Assembly (NCBI GenBank): GCA_030144725.1
Contig: JASKMD010000003.1
Span: 15,024,496 to 15,088,495, forward strand
Length of the DNA stretch: 64,000 nucleotides
Direction of reading: 5' to 3'
DNA from: Haematococcus lacustris
Taxonomy: Eukaryota; Chlorophyta; Chlorophyceae; Chlamydomonadales; Haematococcaceae
This document shows, one piece after another, positions 57,339 through 64,000 of this stretch (the stretch's first letter is position 1; each line of letters begins with the position of its first letter). The position numbers were made by a program, and so were the translations under genes. The notes beneath the pieces were generated by a model. That model was not told where the DNA came from. It worked only from the letters and a program-made list of their open reading frames with translations, and made no database searches.

Positions 57339-57523
57339 TGTAGCATGTCCATGCGGTCATGCAAATCTGGATCAGAGATCTCCTCATGCAAGTGTAAGAT
57401 CTGAACTGGTGGTGGTGTTCTGAGGCTGGGTTCAACTCCCAGGCAGATTTGACATCCTTGACTACGCCCTAGTCTGCTCAGGCGACCTCTTAACACTATT
57501 GGCCGCTGTAGCCTCACGCTACA
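57339..57523 (+). repeat. 3' LTR
   Basis: It is the partner of 54556-54749, ending GCTACA followed by the CCAGG target duplication. It lies 153 bp upstream of the psaL copy B start codon. Confidence 0.93.
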
Positions 57524-57676
57524 CCAGGTCCACGTCAATAAGTTTTGTTTGTTGCTGCCACGTCCATGATTTTGTCCACGCCCATGACCAGTGTGAATGT
57601 GAGATAGTGAAGATCGAAAAACTCCCTAAGATTGGATATTCGTAAAGTTACAGAAGCAGCTCTTGCACTAAGACAA

Positions 57677-58955
57677 ATGGCATTGTCAGCATCAGCCAGC
57701 CGCGCTAGCGTGACGAGGACAGCGGGCTCACGGCCAGCTCTGGGGCTGCGCCCTCTTGGCCGATGCGCACTGCGCGTGTCAGCGATGGCTGAGAAGAAGG
57801 TACAGCGCCAGCATACAGCATTGAACTGGCAAATGGAAACCAGCTGTTGCAGCCCTTTGCTTCGGGTTGCCTGACACCAGCGATTGGTGGCCGCACCCTG
57901 GCTGTCTAGGCTCAAGTTATCCAGCCCGTGAACAACGACCCGTTCATCGGCTTCCTGGAGACGCCTGTGACCAGCGCTCCCATCGTAAGCCTGTCAGCGG
58001 TTGTGTCGATCACATACCAGGTCGTCGACACCCCTCATGAGCCCGCTTCAGGTCGCTAACTACCTCTCCAGCCTGCCAGCTTACCGAACTGGCGTGGCTC
58101 CCGTTGTGCGCGGCGTGGAGATTGGCTTGGCGCACGGCTTCTTCCTGGTCGGCCCCTTCATCAAGGTGCGTGACCTGCCAGCTGCTCTCCCTGCCTTCCC
58201 CTGCTGACCCTGTTGCCTGTGTCCTGGTCGCAGTTTGGACCCCTGCGCAACATCCCAGGCACTGCTGAGATCGTTGGCTGCCTGTCAGGGGCTGGCCTGG
58301 TCCTGATCCTGACCCTGTGCCTGTCCCTGTACGGTGCCAGCATGTTCCAGAGCTCACCACCCCTGGGCGTGAAGACCCTCAGCGGCCGCTCCGTCCCCCG
58401 CGACCCCCTGCAGACCTCCCAGGGGTGAGGGGCAGCCGCTGTCTTTCTGCTGCAGACCAGCTGGTGGCTCATGCCAGGGGTGGGGTGTGTGTGCCTGCAG
58501 GTGGTCTGAGTTCACGGCTGGGTGGGCTGTTGGTGGGCTGTCTGGAGTGGCGTGGGCCTACATCTGCACCCAGGTGTGCCCCTTGTCGTGTGAATTGCAC
58601 TGCACAAGCACACGGGCTGAGTGGCATGGTGGGGATGGACAATGCATGGAGGGACCTCCACTGCACTGCCTGACATGGCTGCACTGGCCTCTGACCAAGG
58701 ACATGGAACGTGAAGGACACCTGCAGATGCGTTCATCATCATTCATGACGCTGCTGAACAATGTCCAGATGCAACCATGGGTGGTGCATGGCCTGACCCG
58801 TGCATCCATAGCCAGTTCCATGTGGTGCTCATTGCCAAACCATTTGAGGCCACTGGCCAGCGTTGACACAGCCCATGTCTCACTGCACACTATAGGAATG
58901 ATGTCGGCTGTGCTGCTGATGCGTGGTGTCACAGGTGCTGCCCTACTACAACTAG
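57677..58955 (+). CDS. psaL: Photosystem I subunit XI (PsaL), copy B, 6 exons
   Basis: Exons are 57677-57799, 57910-57984, 58052-58165, 58234-58424, 58501-58573 and 58935-58955. All GT-AG junctions match copy A and give 198 residues. The mature sequence is the same as copy A wherever compared ([51 protein letters not shown]-stop). Only the transit peptide differs, with [12 protein letters not shown] here and a two-residue length change. No disabling change is visible, so both genes look functional. The promoter region is interrupted by the chromovirus, whose 3' LTR ends 153 bp before the ATG; no TATA box is visible in that interval. The last exon is only 21 bp and is easily missed by gene predictors. 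Confidence 0.93.
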
Positions 58956-59052
58956 GCGCATGGACAGGTGCTGCACAGGTCCCAAGGCTGGCAGCAGGTG
59001 GCTGAGGCTGCGCAGGGGGCGTGGGAGCCAGAGGTTGTGTAAGGCATAGGAG
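57677..59052 (+). repeat. Inverted duplication, arm B (psaL and 3' flank)
   Basis: This is the partner of 2880-4368 in opposite orientation, about 53 kb away. The arm is cut by the gap at 59053, so its true end is unknown. It lacks about 130 bp present in arm A downstream of the stop codon. Confidence 0.85.
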
Positions 59053-59552
59053 NNNNNNNNNNNNNNNNNNNNNNNNNNNNNNNNNNNNNNNNNNNNNNNN
59101 NNNNNNNNNNNNNNNNNNNNNNNNNNNNNNNNNNNNNNNNNNNNNNNNNNNNNNNNNNNNNNNNNNNNNNNNNNNNNNNNNNNNNNNNNNNNNNNNNNNN
59201 NNNNNNNNNNNNNNNNNNNNNNNNNNNNNNNNNNNNNNNNNNNNNNNNNNNNNNNNNNNNNNNNNNNNNNNNNNNNNNNNNNNNNNNNNNNNNNNNNNNN
59301 NNNNNNNNNNNNNNNNNNNNNNNNNNNNNNNNNNNNNNNNNNNNNNNNNNNNNNNNNNNNNNNNNNNNNNNNNNNNNNNNNNNNNNNNNNNNNNNNNNNN
59401 NNNNNNNNNNNNNNNNNNNNNNNNNNNNNNNNNNNNNNNNNNNNNNNNNNNNNNNNNNNNNNNNNNNNNNNNNNNNNNNNNNNNNNNNNNNNNNNNNNNN
59501 NNNNNNNNNNNNNNNNNNNNNNNNNNNNNNNNNNNNNNNNNNNNNNNNNNNN
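59053..59552. other. Assembly gap (500 N)
   Basis: A second run of exactly 500 N, between the psaL 3' flank and a Fanzor remnant. Long frames predicted across it are meaningless. Confidence 0.99.
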
Positions 59553-60845
59553 GCCGCAGGTGCAGCAGCAGAGTCCCCTGTGGAGGGACTCCCCCACATT
59601 GGCAAGGCCCTAGTTGAGCAGCTTGACTTTGTGTTTGGTCCAGCCACACACATTGGGGTGGGCATTGACCCCAGCGTCACCCAGGCAGGCAGTGCAGCCT
59701 CAGGGGTGTGGGATGAGAAGTCAGGCCAGCTGGTAGCAGACTTGGTGGCCCAGTGGAAGCCGACCATGGGCCAGGTGCGGCAGGCCAGTGGCCTGAACAA
59801 CGCCCGTCGCAATACCCAGCGGTGGCTAGCACCTATCTAGCCCCACCTCCAGCACCTGGCAGCAGCCAGCTCAGCCGGCCCTCCCCTTGAGGCCAACCTG
59901 AAGCACATCACCTGGGACGCGGTGTGGGAGGTGCACCTACACCCGTATGGGCACGGCTCAGGCTCAGGCTGTACGTAGCGCAGGACCAAGCACTGGAGCA
60001 CTTCTTCAAGAAGGTGAGGGTGGGTTGGTGGGAAATGTGTTGAAATGTGGTGGGATGGCATGAAGTGAAAGATTTGTTGAGTGAGCCATGCCTAACTTGG
60101 TGCCACCATGTCAGCCACCATGTGTGCCTTGTGTGCATGGCTGCAGTTGGAGGAGGAGATGGCGGAGGTATCCATTAAGCGCAACGAGCATGCCAAGCAG
60201 CTGGTCTTCTTGTGCGCAGCTGGCATTGGCACCCAATGAGTTCCACACCTGCCGGGTCAGCTCAGCTGTGAATGGCCAGCAGCCCTGTGGAAGCTGACTA
60301 AACAAATGCAGGGTCACCAGGCCTGTAGACTGATAGCCCCCAGCTGGGCAGGTACACCACCGCCTGCTGCGTCCAGCCTGGAGCCAGCAGCGTGACAAGC
60401 TAATACGCGGCCTTATGCGAGGCCTGATGTGGTGCCCGGTAGTGGCCCCACGCACCCTGCCACAGCCGCCATAAAGCAGCCGGGCAGCCACACAGCCAGC
60501 AGCCTCAGAGCCTGGGCCCAGCATTCCCCAGCCAGCCAAGCGCAGCAGGGCTGAGCAGGCAGCTGAGCCCACCCAGCCCGCCAAGGGCACAAACCAATGC
60601 AAGGCCAGGCTGCCAAAGCCAAATCAGCACCACAGCCAGGCAGTTGGCTAAATAGGGACTGCAATGCAGCTCTGAACATGCAGCGCATTAGGGAGAGCAG
60701 GTGGCGCCCTCTGGAACTGTGCTGCTGGACAGAGCATGGGGAGCTGCCAGCCAAGGGCAAGGAGTACCCAGGCCTGGGCTACAAGCGGCCTCTAGACCCA
60801 TCACCCAAGGCCCAGCAGCAGCAGCAGCCTGCTAGGGCACATTAG
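59553..60845 (+). pseudogene. Fanzor-like nuclease remnant (copy F3)
   Basis: It starts at the gap with the RuvC-I region (HIGVGIDPSVTQAGSAASGV, Asp in GIDPS) and continues GLNNARRNTQRWLAPI. A TAG then stands where the copy at 64.0 kb has AAG (59838). The next exon, after a 3' splice site near 60146, reads LEEEMAEVSIKRNEHAKQL. It has lost about 110 bp covering the RuvC-II to VVLVDEHRT segment, joining GIGT directly to RVSSAVNG. Further frameshifts follow. The RuvC-III block is present but reads NRDCNAALNMQR, with the first Asp changed to Asn. The original stop is near 60843. Of the copies in this window, it is the only one that shows RuvC-I. Confidence 0.75.
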
Positions 60846-61480
60846 TGTGTGGACCTCCATTTGAACTGTCATCAGCTCACAATTAGTGTGTGTTTGTCAT
60901 ACCAACTCTAGGCCAGCTCCAACTCTGTCGTCCAGGCAAGATTATAACGATGAAGATGCGCGACAGGCGGGGGGAAACCCAATTTGAGCGGGAGCAGTTC
61001 TTCAAGGAGGTCAGGTCAGGTCCCCTTGTCAGGGGCTAGCCAGTAGCTAAGGGCTTGTCATCCAATGAAACGGCTGTCAAAGGACGCACAGTGTGACAGC
61101 GGACAGAATAAAAGCTGCGTTTGCCACACATCGACCTCTTTCTCGGTGCTGCATGCAAACAGTTCGGACAACAGATAACACAGCCCCTGCCCTGTAGTAT
61201 ATGTAGGGGGTACAACTGTGCTGTGACAGGGCTACGCGAACATGAGTTGCCAGGTTTACAGCATGCAAGCAGCAGAGTTTCCCAGCAGCAGCAGAGTCTC
61301 GCCACAGGGATGACCTCCCTCACTGCATGTATGTTGTCAGTATGTTGTGTAATGTCACAAAGCCCTGTCACAGCGGTCAGGCAATAGTGTAGGTGGAAGG
61401 CGCCCATGCCATGTGCATGGGTACATCAGTCCAGACAGACTGAACACCGTCTGCAGTTTCTAGTGAGGGTCAAGGGGCTG
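60846..61480 (+). mobile_element. Right-end tail of Fanzor element F3, interrupted by an insertion
   Basis: The shared tail starts after the stop and breaks off near 60912. It resumes at about 61374 (GGTCAGGCAATAGTGTAGG) and ends with CTAGTGAGGGTCAAGGGGC then TG at 61480. The intervening ~460 bp is foreign, and its last 153 bp are bounded by a 13-bp inverted repeat. Confidence 0.7.
61221..61373. repeat. 153-bp segment with 13-bp perfect inverted ends
   Basis: CTGTGACAGGGCT at 61221-61233 is the exact reverse complement of AGCCCTGTCACAG at 61361-61373. It may be a small MITE. However, no target duplication is evident and the right arm overlaps AGCCCT, which is part of the normal Fanzor tail, so the boundaries are uncertain. 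Confidence 0.4.
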
Positions 61481-62631
61481 GGGCAAGAAGCTAACCCTTC
61501 ACCCGTCTGGGAGTTAGCTGCATGACAAGAGAGAGTTTGCCTACATGTGGTCCCACGCCAGCATTCACTGACCCAATGCAGGCAGGCAGCCCAGCCAGCA
61601 GCCTCTCGGCCTGTACTTCACGCCCCACTGCCTGCCACCCACCCCTCTTAGCCTGCCTAGCATCCTAGTGCTACCATGCCTGCCGAGGCTGACAAAGGAC
61701 AGGCTACACCAAGGCAAGTGTCGAAGCTGAAGGGCATTGATGAGAGCAAGCCACACCCCCTAGAGCTCTGCTGTTGGCATGGCCTCGAGGCTCTATGACG
61801 TTAAGACACCAAAGCGTACCAGCCGCTGAACAAGCAGCTAGCTTGACGGGCTTCCCAAGCCCGAGCCAGAGGTGCCCATCGTCATACTGGCTGCTTCTGC
61901 ACACGCTGCTTCACTGCTTCACCATCACCAGCTACAGGCTGGCAGATCAGCATGTGTGGTGTCTATGCACACATTCAAGCTGACAGGTAGCCCCAGGGAA
62001 CGGTTGGGCTTTGAGGCAATTGCACCTGTTATTGGCTGAATCCACATCTTCACATTACTGCTTGAGGAGAAAGCAACTCTGCAACTCCCTGTGTGCAACA
62101 TGGCATGCTTTCATCACATTCAAAACCAGGGACCTGCCAGCCTCAGCCCTGACCTCAATGAGTCTGGCAATGAATTTAGAGTCGCCCTTCATCAGCTGTT
62201 TGATCCTTTCCTGCATTCGCGCACAAGAAGCTAGTGTCAACCTGCTGTTATCCTGGGTGTAATTTGTTACGGGAAGGAAGAACGAGCAAGCTGGCAACCT
62301 GGGACATGCCCACATCAGTCTCGCTCTGACTGCGTCCTCCGAGGCTGCTATCTGTCTTCGGCTGCCTTTGGAGAGCAGCCATAGCTTCAAACTTGCGTCG
62401 AGAGAGCGGAGCACTGTGTGAGAGCCGCGCAACACACAATCATTAAACTAGGGTCCGTCAGGATAGACATGGCAGTAAATCATGTGAAATGATGATGAAC
62501 GTTGTCAACATGTGCCGTCACGAAGAGGAACATGGGAGGGAGATTAGGAGTGACACATGAACGAAGACGAATGAAGATTGTGCGAGCTCACATCGCTGGA
62601 GCCTGGAGCGAGCAGCGCTTTGAGATGTTAT
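61481..62631 (-). other. Region between converging Fanzor elements; one unrecognised ORF
   Basis: No known domain is found. On the minus strand, 62055-62435 is open for about 126 residues. Its C-terminal 65 residues (RMQERIKQLMKGDSKFIARL, then LVLNVMKACHVAHRELQ, stop at 62055) look like ordinary protein without low complexity. They could be a terminal exon using an acceptor at 62253. Without a homologue this remains a candidate only. Confidence 0.3.
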
Positions 62632-62894
62632 CAGCCCCCTTTTCCCTCACTATGGCCTCCATTTGAGCCGGATCAGAAGTACCTACTAGCATACACTATC
62701 AGCCACTAGTAGCCACTAACTAGATCCGGCTCAAACAGTGTTATTGGGCTGTGTGGAGTAAACCCAGTGCACATGGCACATGAGCCCGCCTACCACCTAC
62801 AATATTGCCTGACCCGAGGGCTATGATGTAGAGTTGGCATGACAAAACATGCACTAATTGAAAGCTGATGACAGCTTAAATGGGGGGGCACACA
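62632..62894 (-). ncRNA. Candidate guide-RNA region in the right-end tail of Fanzor F4
   Basis: This 263-bp tail between the Fanzor stop and the element's right boundary is conserved in copies F1, F2 and F3. It contains a strong hairpin with 10-bp perfect arms, GAGCCGGATC at 62656-62665 and GATCCGGCTC at 62724-62733, with ACTAG palindromes in the loop. It ends with the shared CATAGTGAGGGAAAAGGGGG then CTG. In the TnpB/Fanzor family the guide RNA is encoded at the 3' end of the nuclease gene, overlapping the element's right end. The assignment here is by position and conservation only. Confidence 0.35.
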
Positions 62895-64000
62895 TTACTG
62901 TGCCACAGCAGGCTGCTGCTCCTGCTCTTGGGCCTTGGGTGGCTTGTCTCGCAGTCGCTTGTACCCCAGGCCAGGGTACTCCTTGCCCTTGGCTGGCAGA
63001 GCTCCCTGGTCTGGCCAGAAGCACAGCTCCAGCGGCCGCCACCTGCTCTCCCCAATGCGCTGCATGTTCAATGCTTCATTGCAGTCCCTGTCCAGCCACC
63101 TGCCTGGCTACGGTGCTGGCTTGGCTTTGGCAGCCTTGCCCTTGCCCTTGCCCTTGTTGGGCTCAGCTGCCGGCTTGCTGCGCTTGGCTGGAGGGGGAGT
63201 GCTGGGCCCTGGCTCTGAGGCTGCTGGCTGTGTGGCTGCCTGGCTGCTGCGTGGGGCCTGTGGGGGCCTGCGGGGGGCAACTACAGGGCACCACACCAGG
63301 CCCCGCACTGGCTGGCCACGCTCCTGGCTCCAGGCTGGGCGCACTAGGCGGTGTTCCACCTGCCCTGCTGGGGGCTTCCAGCCTGCAGGCCTGGTGGCAC
63401 TGAGTGTGTTCAGCTCCACCTCACAGGGCTGCTTGCCATTCACTGCTGAGCTGACCCGGCTGGTGCGGTGCTCATCCACAAGCACCACCCTGCCTCCATC
63501 CTGGTCTTTGCCCCTGGGCCTGCACACCACCTTGCGGCAGGCACGCAACACCGCGTCAGCACCCCAGCCCCCCCGCTGTGCCCCCGCTTGGCACACCCAT
63601 GGCGCTTCATGGACAACTCCGCCATGTCCTCCTCCAACTGCAGCCATGCACACAAGGCACACATGTGGTGGCTGACATGGTGACACCTGGTTAGGCAGGG
63701 CACAGTCAAGTACTCTTTCGTTTCGTGCCCGACCACCACCTCTCAGTCCCTTACCCTCCCTCCCACACACCTACCCACCCACCCACCCTCACCTTGTTGA
63801 AGAACTGCTCCAGCGCCCGGTCCTGAGCTCCGTACAGCCTCAGCCGCTGCCATGCCCACTTGGGGTCCAAGTACACCTCCCACACCGCATCCCAGGTGGC
63901 CAGGGTGACGGTGATGTGCTTCAGGTTGGCCTCCAGGGAGGTGCCGGCTGAGCTGGCTGCTGCCAGGTGCTGGAGGTGGGGCTTGATTGGAGCCAGCCAC
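62895..64000 (-). pseudogene. Fanzor-like nuclease, continues past the window edge (copy F4)
   Basis: On the minus strand, a 5' exon (64000 to 63793) encodes WLAPIKPHLQHLAAASSAG, then ATWDAVWEVYLDPKWAWQRL, RLYGAQDRALEQFFNK. An intron follows, then an exon from 63637 with EEDMAELSMKRHGCAK. A deletion of about 35 bp removes the VVFFGAAGIGTG segment and shifts the frame. WGADAVLRACRKVV, VVLVDEHRTSRVSSAVNG, RGLVWCP and a Lys-rich linker follow. A TAG stands where other copies have CAG (about 63107), just before RuvC-III, which reads DRDCNEALNMQR. The family stop (CAG-TAA) is at 62895. RuvC-I should lie beyond the window. It is the least eroded copy but still broken. Confidence 0.78.

Larger units (their letters stand above)
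54556..57523 (+). mobile_element. Internally deleted Ty3/gypsy chromovirus with both LTRs
   Basis: The 5' LTR is 54556-54749 (194 bp) and the 3' LTR 57339-57523 (185 bp). Both run TGTAGC...GCTACA and differ by one 9-bp tandem duplication and about four substitutions. The 5-bp duplication CCAGG flanks the element at 54551-54555 and 57524-57528. A possible primer-binding site starts TGGTTCCGACC at 54751, and a purine tract AGGTGGGGAGGAA precedes the 3' LTR. Inside are a gag-like frame, integrase and a chromodomain. Protease, reverse transcriptase and RNase H are absent, so the 2.97-kb copy is an internal-deletion derivative that cannot move on its own. Confidence 0.93.

Overview
This window is nuclear DNA of a chlorophycean green alga, probably volvocalean (Haematococcus/Chlamydomonas-like). 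The evidence is GC-rich, intron-dense genes, two nuclear genes for the photosystem I subunit PsaL with N-terminal transit peptides, frequent CTG/CAG and other microsatellites, and eukaryotic transposons. Nothing is organised as a bacterial operon. The genes below were rebuilt exon by exon from homology, splice sites and intron phase.

Layout. 1-5.1 kb: a 1.2-kb terminal-inverted-repeat (TIR) element and a complete psaL gene on the minus strand. 5.1-7.8 kb: a complete 8-exon histidine phosphatase gene. 8.3-10.7 kb: a broken Fanzor (eukaryotic TnpB-like) element whose 3' tail has a second TIR element inserted in it. 10.7-15.3 kb: a SIRT4-like sirtuin with 10 exons. 15.4-19.4 kb: accessory DNA with an NLS-bearing N-terminal half-gene and an inverted, broken Fanzor C-terminal half. 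20.0-22.7 kb: a HAD-family pyrimidine-5'-nucleotidase-like gene. 25.2-30.4 kb: the 3' exons of a TBC1D22-like Rab-GAP gene (minus strand), ending in a 50-bp satellite and a 500-N gap.

After the gap, 30.9-47.5 kb repeats 14.2-30.4 kb almost base for base (3' end of the sirtuin, Fanzor halves, HAD gene, TBC 3' exons, satellite). It then runs on into the TBC 5' exons, up to 51.2 kb. The first block has the only complete sirtuin and the second has the only complete TBC gene. The junction is an unsequenced gap, so redundant overlapping contigs or haplotypes are at least as likely as a real tandem duplication.

51.2-59.1 kb: a (GTGGT)n array upstream of the TBC gene, a 1.36-kb element with long inverted ends, an internally deleted Ty3/gypsy chromovirus with LTRs and a 5-bp target duplication, and, 153 bp beyond it, a second complete psaL gene. 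That gene is in inverted orientation to the first and encodes the same mature protein. After a second 500-N gap, 59.6-64.0 kb holds two more broken Fanzor copies facing each other.

The housekeeping genes (psaL, histidine phosphatase, sirtuin, HAD phosphatase, TBC GAP) show no common pathway. The unusual content is the Fanzor family. Four independent loci (five with the duplicate) are all inactivated, but they share a conserved 3' tail ending at the same terminal motif. That tail is where a guide RNA would be expected.
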